DNA of 64,000 bases, taken from positions 1,364,001-1,428,000 of the forward strand of contig NZ_JAERSF010000001.1 of NCBI RefSeq assembly GCF_016735615.1, in the 5' to 3' direction. The notes below the pieces were generated by a model. The model was not told the DNA's origin and did not search any database. It was given only the letters and a program-made list of their open reading frames with translations. The position numbers were made by a program, and so were the translations under genes. This DNA comes from Flavobacterium tagetis. Its GTDB lineage: Bacteria > Bacteroidota > Bacteroidia > Flavobacteriales > Flavobacteriaceae. This document shows, one piece after another, positions 1 through 8,013 of the stretch; positions within the stretch are counted from its first letter, which is position 1, and every line of letters begins with the position of its first letter.

Positions 1-549
1 GCTCACGCTTTGGGTGTTTTTGGAGAAAAAGGGGAAGGTTTGACCCAACATTTGCAATTACACAATAAATTTTTTGCTCGAATTGTAACTTTTGGCAAAG
101 GTTTGGGTTGTCAAGGTGCAGCAGTTTTAGGAAGCAATGATCTTCGAGATTATCTAATTAATTTTGCTAGAAGTTTTATTTATACAACCGCTTTGTCTCC
201 GCATACAGTTGCGACAATTTTTATAGCTTATCAGCAGTTAGAAATCGAAAAACAGGTTATTGAAAAGCTTCGTCAGAATATTGTGTTTTTTAATCAGCAA
301 AAAAACTTATTAGGATTAAAACCAATGTTCGTTCACAGTAAATCTCCTATACATTCTGCTATTGTTCCAGGAAACAAAAGAGTAAAAGAATTGTCAGAGC
401 GACTTCAAGAAAAAGGATTTGATGTACAATCTATTCTTTCTCCGATTGTTCCAGAAGGTCAGGAACGACTTCGTTTTTGTATTCATAGTTATAATTCGCA
501 GGAAGAAATTAATCAGGTTTTAGAATTAGTTAGAGACTTTGTTTTTTAA
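1..549 (+). CDS. bioF: 8-amino-7-oxononanoate synthase-like PLP enzyme (3' part)
   Basis: This is the C-terminal 182 residues of a class II pyridoxal-phosphate aminotransferase-fold enzyme; the gene is open at the left window edge, reading frame 1 from base 1. The first visible residues, AHALGVFGEKGEG, match the (D/E)(E/D)AHxxGxxGxxGxG motif of the alpha-oxoamine synthase family, and TFGKGLGCQGAAV contains the lysine that would hold PLP. The C-terminal small domain follows (residues about 90-182, with IVPEGQERLRFCIHS). The family condenses an acyl-CoA with an amino acid; BioF uses pimeloyl-CoA/ACP and L-alanine in biotin synthesis. BioF is favoured over glycine C-acetyltransferase or serine palmitoyltransferase by overall resemblance, but the missing N-terminal half prevents certainty. 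Confidence 0.75.
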   Translation, partial: AHALGVFGEKGEGLTQHLQLHNKFFARIVTFGKGLGCQGAAVLGSNDLRDYLINFARSFIYTTALSPHTVATIFIAYQQLEIEKQVIEKLRQNIVFFNQQKNLLGLKPMFVHSKSPIHSAIVPGNKRVKELSERLQEKGFDVQSILSPIVPEGQERLRFCIHSYNSQEEINQVLELVRDFVF

Positions 550-653
550 ATTCCGATTTTCTTCAAAATCTAAAATTAAAAAAAAGAGTAAAGTTTTTTG
601 TAACGTTTTGTTTATTCGATTACTTACAAGCTGTAATCAAATAAAAACCAATC

Positions 654-1517
654 ATGAAAACCAAATTTCAATTTATATTTGCTGTATTTGCATTTTTTCT
701 TATCTGTAAAGTTTCAGCGCAGACAAAAACTTCAAAATTAGAAAATTCACTTCTTTGGGAAATTTCAGGAAAAGAACTTAAAAAACCATCTTATTTATAC
801 GGAACGATTCATATGATCTGCTCTAAAGATTATTTTTTATCTGAAAAAGCTAAAAATGCCTTTGAAAAATCGGATAAATTGCTTTTAGAAATCAACTTTA
901 CAGATCCAAACGAAATGAGCCAAATGCAACAATTGGCAATGGGAAAAGAACCATTAAGTAAAAAATTAACTTCAGAACAGCTAGCTAAACTAGATTCAAT
1001 TTTAAAAAAGAGTACTGGAATGTCGGTACAACAAGTAGATAGTTTTAGTCTTTTGACTGTTTTGAGTTTGATTTCTATTAAAAGCTTTGGTTGCTTAGAT
1101 TTAAAATTTTATGAAATGGAGTTATCGGATGCGGCCCAAAAAAGAAATATCTCTATTGCTGGATTAGAATCTGTTAAAACCCAATTTGAAATTCTTGAAA
1201 ATGCTTATTCTAATGATGAAAAGCTAACGCTTTTGGAAGAATCAACTCCTGAAGAAACAGTCGAATTGGTGGACGCTTATAAAAGTGAAAACATTGAAGC
1301 GATGTATGCATTTAGTACAGATAAACGATTTACAAGTGAGAAAACTAAAAAGCAGATTCTTGATGATAGAAATCTAAATTGGGTAGAACAAATGCCAGAG
1401 TTAATAAAACAAAATAGTATTTTCTTTGCCGTTGGAGCGGCACATTTAGGGGGTGAGTATGGCGTTATTAATTTATTGAGAAAAGGAGGATATACTGTAA
1501 AACCTATAATGAACTAA
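654..1517 (+). CDS. TraB/GumN family protein, secreted
   Basis: A 287-residue protein with an N-terminal signal peptide (hydrophobic residues about 6-22, ending VSAQ). The mature start LLWEISGKELKKPSYLYGTIH is the hallmark of the TraB/PrgY/GumN family (a glycine-threonine-isoleucine-histidine turn), and the other conserved motif, VGAAHLGGEYGVINLLRKGGY, is near the C-terminus (residues about 257-280). The paired GTIH and AHLxG motifs have been proposed as the metal-binding/catalytic centre of this Tiki-related fold; activity here is inference. Length is normal for bacterial members. The sigma factor gene follows after only 7 bases, so the three genes 654-2632 may be one transcript. Substrate unknown. 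Confidence 0.85.
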   Translation: MKTKFQFIFAVFAFFLICKVSAQTKTSKLENSLLWEISGKELKKPSYLYGTIHMICSKDYFLSEKAKNAFEKSDKLLLEINFTDPNEMSQMQQLAMGKEPLSKKLTSEQLAKLDSILKKSTGMSVQQVDSFSLLTVLSLISIKSFGCLDLKFYEMELSDAAQKRNISIAGLESVKTQFEILENAYSNDEKLTLLEESTPEETVELVDAYKSENIEAMYAFSTDKRFTSEKTKKQILDDRNLNWVEQMPELIKQNSIFFAVGAAHLGGEYGVINLLRKGGYTVKPIMN

Positions 1518-1524
1518 ATCTGTT

Positions 1525-2028
1525 TTGAAAGAGAAAGAATATGAGTTTTTAAATCGGATGGAAAATCATAAAGGAATTTTGCATAAAGTTTCTAAAATGT
1601 ATATGGATACTTCCGACGATCAGCAAGATTTGTTTCAGGAGATAATATGTCAGCTCTGGAAATCGTATGAGTCTTTCCGGAATGAAAGCCAGTTTTCGAC
1701 TTGGATGTATAGAGTTGCAGTAAATACAGCAATTGTTTTTTTAAAGAAAGAAAAACGGAAAGTCGACAAATATGAAATTGCTTCAGAAAATGTCAAAGAT
1801 GATGAGGGAGATTCTCATATAAAAGAAAGTCAGCTAGATCATTTTTATAAAGCTGTGCAGAAATTAGAAAAGATTGATAAAGCTATCATTTTTTATCAGC
1901 TAGAAGGCTTTTCCCATAAAGAAATAGGAGAGAATCTAGGAATTTCTGAAGGAAATGCTAGGGTGAAATTAAATAGAGCCAAAGAAAAATTAAAAGAAAT
2001 TATTAAAAATCAAGGATATGGATTTTAA
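1525..2028 (+). CDS. RNA polymerase ECF-type sigma factor
   Basis: A 167-residue sigma-70 family factor. Region 2 is at residues about 20-75 (DQQDLFQEIICQLWKSYESF, then FSTWMYRVAVNTAI), and region 4 at about 105-160, with a helix-turn-helix reading IGENLGISEGNARVKLNRAK. No other domain is present, as expected for an extracytoplasmic-function factor. The start is a TTG codon at 1525; an ATG at 1558 would trim 11 residues but homologues in this group normally have this N-terminal helix. The next gene overlaps its 3' end by 11 bases, which suggests translational coupling and a regulatory partnership. Its targets cannot be read from the window. Confidence 0.9.
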   Translation: MKEKEYEFLNRMENHKGILHKVSKMYMDTSDDQQDLFQEIICQLWKSYESFRNESQFSTWMYRVAVNTAIVFLKKEKRKVDKYEIASENVKDDEGDSHIKESQLDHFYKAVQKLEKIDKAIIFYQLEGFSHKEIGENLGISEGNARVKLNRAKEKLKEIIKNQGYGF

Positions 2029-2632
2029 CGATATACAAAATGCGTGGAATAACGAAAAAGCTGAAAATGTTATTCTGCCAAAAAACTTAGAGAAGATTCA
2101 ATCTGCAAATACACCACTGGACAAAATAAAAAAGAACTTAAAAACTGAGTTTTATTATCAGATAGTCTCAATCGTTTTTGTTGGATTAGTGCCAATAATT
2201 ATCGATGTTCCTTCAAAAGTTACTTTTTTTTATTATTTGCTTTTTAGTCTTTTTGTTGCGGTGTGTGTGTATTATTTAATGAAATTTTATTTTTTTTATA
2301 AAAGACTGAACAAAATCACTTTAACAACAAAGGATAGTTTGTATGAAACTTATTTTGATATACGATTGAACATGGAATTGTATAAAACATTTGGTTTTGC
2401 ATTAACACCTTTTTTGATTTTATATCTATTAGGGTTTAATTACTATATGTTTCCTAGAATTCCTAATTTTTCTGATCACGAGTTTTCGAATGGACAATTA
2501 ATCGGATTCTTTCTAACGGTTGTTTTTGTAGTGCTTTTTATGGGAATTAGTTTAGAATGGTGGGTACATCAGTTTTATGGAAAATATGCTAAAGAGATAA
2601 AAAAAGTAATAGATGAATTAAAAGAAGAATAA
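2018..2632 (+). CDS. Four-helix membrane protein, probable partner of the ECF sigma factor
   Basis: A 204-residue protein without a recognised domain. A soluble N-terminal part of about 45 residues (MDFNDIQNAWNNEKAEN...) is followed by four hydrophobic segments at roughly residues 47-66, 69-93, 124-145 and 163-183, and a charged C-terminus. The gene overlaps the sigma factor by 11 bases. Position and topology (cytoplasmic N-terminus, then membrane) fit an anti-sigma factor, but no ZAS zinc motif (HxxxCxxC) or FecR-type arrangement is visible, so the role is inference. A strong terminator follows directly. Confidence 0.7.
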   Translation: MDFNDIQNAWNNEKAENVILPKNLEKIQSANTPLDKIKKNLKTEFYYQIVSIVFVGLVPIIIDVPSKVTFFYYLLFSLFVAVCVYYLMKFYFFYKRLNKITLTTKDSLYETYFDIRLNMELYKTFGFALTPFLILYLLGFNYYMFPRIPNFSDHEFSNGQLIGFFLTVVFVVLFMGISLEWWVHQFYGKYAKEIKKVIDELKEE

Positions 2633-2638
2633 AAATAA

Positions 2639-2665
2639 AAACCCATCGTTACGATGGGTTTTTTG
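2639..2665. terminator. Bidirectional rho-independent terminator
   Basis: An 11-bp perfect stem (AAACCCATCGT with ACGATGGGTTT) around a single central T, with A-runs on the left and T-runs on the right. It sits between the convergent genes ending at 2632 (+) and 2669 (-) and should serve both. Confidence 0.8.
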
Positions 2666-2668
2666 TTA

Positions 2669-5600
2669 TTAATTAAATATGATTTTTTTAGTGACTATAT
2701 GGCCATTCTCTAGAATTACTTTTGCCAATAAAACCTGATTGCTAGAATATAAATTTTCAATTTTTAATTCTTTGGAATCGATTTTATTTTTATTGTAAAT
2801 TATTTGCCCGCCAATAGTATAGATTTGTACTTCTTTAATGTTTTCGGTTCCACTGCTCACATTTATTACTTTTGATTTTACAGCTACCAAAACTCCATTT
2901 GTTGTGTTTTCAAAATCATCGGTGCCTAATGTTTTATTGGTATAACGTAACACAAAACGATCTGTAAAAGTTCCGATGCCGGTTTTGAAAGTATAATTTG
3001 AAGCTCGCAGGTCTGTTATAGTGCCTGTTGTTTTATCTTCAAGATAAACGGCTTGCTGGCTAAAAAATCCATCTGCGTGATCGATCGAAATTGTAAGCTG
3101 AGTTTCAGCAACTGATTTATAGCCAAGAGGAATTCTTTCTGTATTGTCAAAAGGCAAACTTCTCGCTTGGATAGACAGCTTTTGAGCCTCATTGATAGTA
3201 TAGAAGTCTACGTAAGAGTTGCCTGCTAATGTAACAGCGTCATAATTGTAATCGAAGCTGTTTGTTGCGCCTTCTGCATATCCGATCAATATTTGTTTAT
3301 AGGCATCGTCGGTATTGCTTAGATTTAACCATAAGCGGTTTACTTCAATTGCAGCTTCCTTTGATGTAGTTTTAAAAAATTGTGAATTCTGTGCTTTTAT
3401 ACGCTGCCCATTATTAAATTTAACTGAAGTGACTTTTGGCTTTATAAAGAAACCTTGCCCCACGCCAATATATCCAGTAGGATTCTCGCCTCCAGTTGTA
3501 GCTCTTGTTGATCCAAGCAATGTGAATACTGCATAATCTGGGCTGCTGTATTTGTAGGTATTGCTTCCTTCCGCTTTTTTTGGCAGCGATACATGCGTCC
3601 AAAAATATAGTGCTCCAACATCACCATTATCGGTAATAAATTTTCGCCCATCGATGGCAGATGGGTAAGGGTTTCCGATAAGAAGATATTTATCTGCTGT
3701 GGTTGAAATTGGAATGTCTCCATTATTAGGTGTTCCAAAGAATTTTCCAATAAATTCAGCAGGAGTTTCAATGCTAAAAGACTGCGGGCCTCTAATGCTA
3801 TATCCTATCCCAGGTTTCATGGCCATTTTGCCGTATAGATCTGTTGCCCACTTGAAATCAGAAGACCAATAGGAATATTTGTCAAATAAAGTTTCTGGAG
3901 ATAAAGTGTTCATTTTAAAATCAGGATTGTCTACAGGTACTGACCAATAAGTCAAGTCGAAACGGCGAATTTTGGTTGTTCTTTCTATTTGAAAAGCAGT
4001 ACTGCTTCCTGTGAACATATTTTTATTTGTTGATGTTTGAAGAAATGATCCGCCAGATTGAATAAGTAATTTCCCTCCGGTTCCTACGTTTATATTTTCA
4101 TCAACAGTTAAAGTGATATCTTTTGGAACTGTTAATGTGATATTCGGATTTATGGTACAAGAACAAACGGTAAGGTCTGCTTGTAATTCTGTATTTTTAT
4201 TAATAACTAAACTGCTTCCATTAGGAATAGTGCCAGTTCCATTGTAAATAATATCCGTTTTTGTAAAATCGATACCAAGATTAGCATCGCCACCATCTTC
4301 TCTTAAACGTATTTCTACGCGAGAATTGCTGTTTAGAGGGTAAAGTTGCCCTCCGTTAATTAAATAAGTGGCATTATCCCAGCCATTTCTAGAAAAAATC
4401 AATTGATCATCAATGTAAAGCTCAACAGCATCATCATGATTCATGTGTTTTAATTGATATAGTCCACAATCAAAACCTTTACGTTTGTAAACGACTGTAA
4501 AATTGTTGTCTGGTATTTGAGAACCTTGCCAGATGGTTGCAGATGAAGGTGATTTATCTTTTGTCCAGTAATTTGTTGAGTCAGGATTTAAATGAGGGTC
4601 AACATAATAACCAGCATATCTTACATTACTTAAAGATATATCATTGTTTACGTAACCATATACGTTCCATACTTTGTCGCCATACTCAGAAGGATTTCCT
4701 TTAGGAATGCCAAAGAAAAAAGAGACTCTTGAAGCACCACCGTCTTCATAATACTCTAGAACAAATTTATGTTTACCAACTGTTAGATTTTGTGTAGCAT
4801 AATCCATAGTGAAACCGTGACCATTCCATCTCGTTATGACTGGTACAGCAGCATCATCGATGTAAAGTCTTACTCCATCATCACTTCCAATATCAAAACT
4901 GTATACGCCAGCTTCAGTAATATCAGCCAGCATTTTATATCGTACAAAGAATCGATCTGAAGGAGCGTCATCACAAGCGAAATTTGAAGTTTGACCTGTA
5001 ACAGAACCCTCTCCGTTATTTCTATCGAAATTTTTGTTTTCAGTTACAGTTCCAATATAAGTTGCAATGCTTGTGCTTGGCAAAGCAGGATAAGAGATAT
5101 TCGGAGGCATAGTGTTGGTTGTTAATTTATAAACATATCCATTCCAAATATTTGATCCAAAAGTATCCTGGTCACCTGCTGGTACACAAGTTGCCAATTC
5201 ATGAGCTCCCATATATGGTTTTACCCTTGTACTGTTGTCAATGTCTGTTGGTACAGCTGCAATTAAAGTTCCGATAAGTGTTTTGTTTACGGCATTATTT
5301 GCATCTAAATATAAACTGTTGCTTAGAAATAACGGATTTCCATTTTTAGAATTAGTATCTCTAGCTGTTGCTTGTTTCCATTCATCAAGTGTAGTTTTTT
5401 TGTTTGCTGAAGTATAATAGCTTCCAAAGGTACCTACATACTGTGAACTATAGTAGTCATTGTAATCTAATGTTGGGAATTTTGAACGATCTGCTGATTC
5501 AAAATATACTGCAAAACGCTCACTTCCTGAAGTTTGAGCATTTACAAATATGTTGTTTCTAATATCAAATCCTGAACCATCTCTTACATATAAAGCTGAT

Positions 5601-6841
5601 GAACATCCCTTAGATTGATTAGTAATAAGTTTTACGCTATTATGATATAATTTAACCGTAGAACCATTATCAATATATATACCAAAGGCGCTTTGGCCAC
5701 TAACGCCATCACCTCCAGCTGAACTGACGTCAAGAACAAAGTTGTTGTATATTAATTGATTATTTCCTGTTGTGTAAATTCCACTAGCAGTTATGGCTTT
5801 ATCGGTGATTATAGAGCTGATTTTATTGTTAAATATCGAACCGTTATTTCCTTCCAGTTTAACTCCTATTGCTCCAGTATTGGTTGAGCTTGTAAATAAA
5901 TTAGAAATTATGTTTTGAGAAATGATAGCATTGTCTCCTTTAACATAAATTGCATAAGCAGAACCGTTACCCTTAAGGTTTTCCATATTTGAAACCTTAT
6001 TGTTTGAAACGGTGCCGTCATCAGCATTTTCTAAATATATTCCAGAATGACTAAGCGTACCATCAAAATTTGAAGGAATTTTTATTCCGTCTAATATATT
6101 TCCTGTTACAGTATAATCACTTACATTTAAAAGAGAGATACCTAAAAATGCTTTTACATTATTAGTTGTTGAAACTATTTTGTTGTTCAAAATTTTCCAC
6201 CCACTATTATTTTTGTTTTGACCTTTTACAACTATTGCTTGTTTAACGTTTGTAAAAGTCACATTTTGAATGGTATTATTAGCATTGTTTGCATTGTTGT
6301 CAAAGTTGTCGTCAGAAGCTAAAATACCAGTTGATATTGTTCCTATTTCAGGAGCTAGTGCATTTAACTCTATGGTTAAATTTTGAAATTTATTGTTTTC
6401 AGATTTTTTGTATAGCCAAATAGCAACTCGTTTTGCATACTTGTTATTACTGTCATCAAGGTTATTGTAAATTTTTAACTTATTGTCGGCAACGGTATTA
6501 TTTCCATCAATGATTATGTAATCCGCATTATTAAGTGCAATCAATGCCCCGTTGCTAACTTTTCCAGTGATGGTAATTTCTTTTCCATCATTTGGTCTTA
6601 TGGTTACCGTGTTTTTGTTCTTGTTTTTAAAACTAGGAATTGTTAATTGAGAAGATAAAATTTGATTTTCATCCAATAGAAACTGAATATCTTTGTCTGT
6701 TCCAACATCTTTCAGTTTTTCAATTGCTTCTGGAAGATTTTTGAAATCGGCTCCAGTTTTCGAGCCAATGACATAATTACGATTCAATTGAGCGAATCCA
6801 AAAAAAGGCAATAATAAGAATAAAAGTAAAGTTTTTTTCAT
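2669..6841 (-). CDS. Giant T9SS type C surface protein with beta-helix and PA14-like domains
   Basis: A 1390-residue secreted protein (signal peptide residues 1-17, ending FGFAQ). Residues about 25-560 form a right-handed parallel beta-helix region: many short strands with repeated NN, DG and IxxN patterns, like NosD/pectate-lyase-type helices. Residues about 570-715 and 730-870 look like two PA14 domains (YSFDIGSDDGVRLYIDD; DDAVELYIDDQLIF), which often bind carbohydrate. From about residue 958 runs the module shared with three neighbours (RRFDLTYWS, LSPETLFDKYSYW, LIGNPYPSAI), ending in a type C T9SS sorting domain (last ~80 residues, IYTIGGQIIYNK ... VTKKIIFN). No catalytic site was identified; it is probably an adhesin or glycan-binding protein. 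Residues coded by 2925-3904 are almost identical to those of the gene at 8014. Confidence 0.85.
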   Translation of the reverse strand: MKKTLLLFLLLPFFGFAQLNRNYVIGSKTGADFKNLPEAIEKLKDVGTDKDIQFLLDENQILSSQLTIPSFKNKNKNTVTIRPNDGKEITITGKVSNGALIALNNADYIIIDGNNTVADNKLKIYNNLDDSNNKYAKRVAIWLYKKSENNKFQNLTIELNALAPEIGTISTGILASDDNFDNNANNANNTIQNVTFTNVKQAIVVKGQNKNNSGWKILNNKIVSTTNNVKAFLGISLLNVSDYTVTGNILDGIKIPSNFDGTLSHSGIYLENADDGTVSNNKVSNMENLKGNGSAYAIYVKGDNAIISQNIISNLFTSSTNTGAIGVKLEGNNGSIFNNKISSIITDKAITASGIYTTGNNQLIYNNFVLDVSSAGGDGVSGQSAFGIYIDNGSTVKLYHNSVKLITNQSKGCSSALYVRDGSGFDIRNNIFVNAQTSGSERFAVYFESADRSKFPTLDYNDYYSSQYVGTFGSYYTSANKKTTLDEWKQATARDTNSKNGNPLFLSNSLYLDANNAVNKTLIGTLIAAVPTDIDNSTRVKPYMGAHELATCVPAGDQDTFGSNIWNGYVYKLTTNTMPPNISYPALPSTSIATYIGTVTENKNFDRNNGEGSVTGQTSNFACDDAPSDRFFVRYKMLADITEAGVYSFDIGSDDGVRLYIDDAAVPVITRWNGHGFTMDYATQNLTVGKHKFVLEYYEDGGASRVSFFFGIPKGNPSEYGDKVWNVYGYVNNDISLSNVRYAGYYVDPHLNPDSTNYWTKDKSPSSATIWQGSQIPDNNFTVVYKRKGFDCGLYQLKHMNHDDAVELYIDDQLIFSRNGWDNATYLINGGQLYPLNSNSRVEIRLREDGGDANLGIDFTKTDIIYNGTGTIPNGSSLVINKNTELQADLTVCSCTINPNITLTVPKDITLTVDENINVGTGGKLLIQSGGSFLQTSTNKNMFTGSSTAFQIERTTKIRRFDLTYWSVPVDNPDFKMNTLSPETLFDKYSYWSSDFKWATDLYGKMAMKPGIGYSIRGPQSFSIETPAEFIGKFFGTPNNGDIPISTTADKYLLIGNPYPSAIDGRKFITDNGDVGALYFWTHVSLPKKAEGSNTYKYSSPDYAVFTLLGSTRATTGGENPTGYIGVGQGFFIKPKVTSVKFNNGQRIKAQNSQFFKTTSKEAAIEVNRLWLNLSNTDDAYKQILIGYAEGATNSFDYNYDAVTLAGNSYVDFYTINEAQKLSIQARSLPFDNTERIPLGYKSVAETQLTISIDHADGFFSQQAVYLEDKTTGTITDLRASNYTFKTGIGTFTDRFVLRYTNKTLGTDDFENTTNGVLVAVKSKVINVSSGTENIKEVQIYTIGGQIIYNKNKIDSKELKIENLYSSNQVLLAKVILENGHIVTKKIIFN
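2925..3904 (-). repeat. Left arm of 980-bp near-identical inverted repeat
   Basis: This segment encodes the shared C-terminal module of the gene at 2669-6841 and is nearly identical, without gaps and in opposite orientation, to 12709-13688. In a 138-base sample I compared base by base only 3 positions differed; over the whole arm about 16 of some 326 residues differ. Similarity falls sharply at both edges although both genes continue. Confidence 0.85.
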
Positions 6842-7248
6842 GCTAAATGTTTTCTATCAATTTGTTATGCTGGCATAAGACTTTTCGAACCGCGCAAAGA
6901 TAGATACATCTACGAGCTAGAGTTTGTTAAGGTTTTGGGAAGGCTTGAATAATCGATGAATCGTTTAAATAGTCGATGAACTACATTAAAAATTTTAATG
7001 TTCGATAAGTATTCCTATAAAATGATAAAAAATATTATAAGAATAATCGTAAAATATTGGATTTTTTCGGACTGTTTTTTGAGTTTTTAGACTAAAAAAC
7101 ATCAGATAAGCTATAAATTCTTCAAAAACGGAATAATTTACAACTTAGCGTTATGCGGTTTGTAGGGCAACTTAAGAAGAGACTGAAGTGAAATCGGAAG
7201 ATTTTGAAAGAGTATAAATTTTCTCTTTTATTGATAGAAGAAACAAGT
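6842..7248. promoter_or_regulatory. Upstream region of the beta-helix giant gene, with paired TCGATGAA sites
   Basis: A 407-base non-coding stretch between the divergent start of the giant gene and the end of recX. On the minus strand TATCTTTG (plus coordinates 6895-6902) matches the flavobacterial -7 element TAnnTTTG, about 54 bases before the start codon; no clear -33 TTG was found. Two copies of TCGATGAA lie at 6953-6960 and 6973-6980, exactly 20 bases apart. Nothing gene-like was seen in the rest. Confidence 0.4.
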
Positions 7249-7743
7249 CTAGTTTTCTTCTAGTTCTTTTACTTTTTCGTAAACTAAGTTACTTTCGAAA
7301 CCTCTTCGAAGCATATAGTCGCAGAACTTTTTTCTTTTTTTTAGAAGATTCGTTTCTAAAATATTATTCCAAGATCGTTCCGCTAGATTTTCGAAAGTTT
7401 CATAATATTCTTCAGTAGAAATTTCTTTTAGAGCCAAGGTGATGTTTGTTGAAGAAATGTTTCTAGCTCTAAGTTCATTTGTAATTCTAATTTTTCCCCA
7501 ATGTTTGATTCTGTGTTTGCCTCTGGCAAAGCTACAAGCAAAACGAGTCTCATTTAAAAAATTTCCCTCAATCAGCTGTACGACAATACTGTCAATCTCA
7601 TCACGAGTCATTTTTAGGCTGTATAATTTAGCAACTACTTCATCATGACAACGCTCTTGATAAGCACAAAAATGCTCTAACTTTTGTAAAGCTTCTTTGA
7701 TGGTGAAAATGTTATTCGTCGGGTTTTTCATTCGTTTTAACAT
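7249..7743 (-). CDS. recX: Regulatory protein RecX
   Basis: A 164-residue protein made only of short three-helix RecX repeats: ALQKLEHFCAYQERCHDEVVAKL (repeat 1), a second unit with LIEGNFLNETRFACSFARGKHRIKHWGKIRI, and a third near the C-terminus (FCDYMLRRGFESNLVYEKVKEL). RecX binds RecA filaments and limits strand exchange. Length and motif order are normal for the family. The start at 7743 gives MLKRMKNP; a second ATG at 7731 is equally possible. recA is not adjacent. It is an isolated housekeeping gene between two giant surface-protein genes and lies inside the segment flanked by the 980-bp inverted repeat. Confidence 0.9.
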   Translation of the reverse strand: MLKRMKNPTNNIFTIKEALQKLEHFCAYQERCHDEVVAKLYSLKMTRDEIDSIVVQLIEGNFLNETRFACSFARGKHRIKHWGKIRITNELRARNISSTNITLALKEISTEEYYETFENLAERSWNNILETNLLKKRKKFCDYMLRRGFESNLVYEKVKELEEN

Positions 7744-7823
7744 TTAAATTTAATAATCCGCCATTAGTTATAAATTAATTCTGAAATTTGTTAATATTTT
7801 ATAAAAAGAAATAAATTATAACC

Positions 7824-7853
7824 TTGTGTATTAGGCTAATTTAAATATTTTTG
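7824..7853 (+). promoter_or_regulatory. Predicted promoter of the 1979-residue surface protein gene
   Basis: TTG (7824-7826), a 19-base spacer, then TATTTTTG (7846-7853). This fits the Bacteroidetes housekeeping consensus TTG-N19-TAnnTTTG exactly. Transcription would begin near 7860, giving a leader of about 150 bases before the ATG at 8014. Confidence 0.6.
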
Positions 7854-8013
7854 TACGGAATTTAACATTTTGAAATTTCGGTCTAAGATGTCAGAATTTA
7901 ACATTTTAGAGTTCAGTTAATTACCAAAAAGAACATTATTCTTTTTTGGAAGTAATGCCTTTTTTTGCTTTAAGCAAACCAAAAACAAATTTAAAACAAA
8001 TACCTACTGTTAT

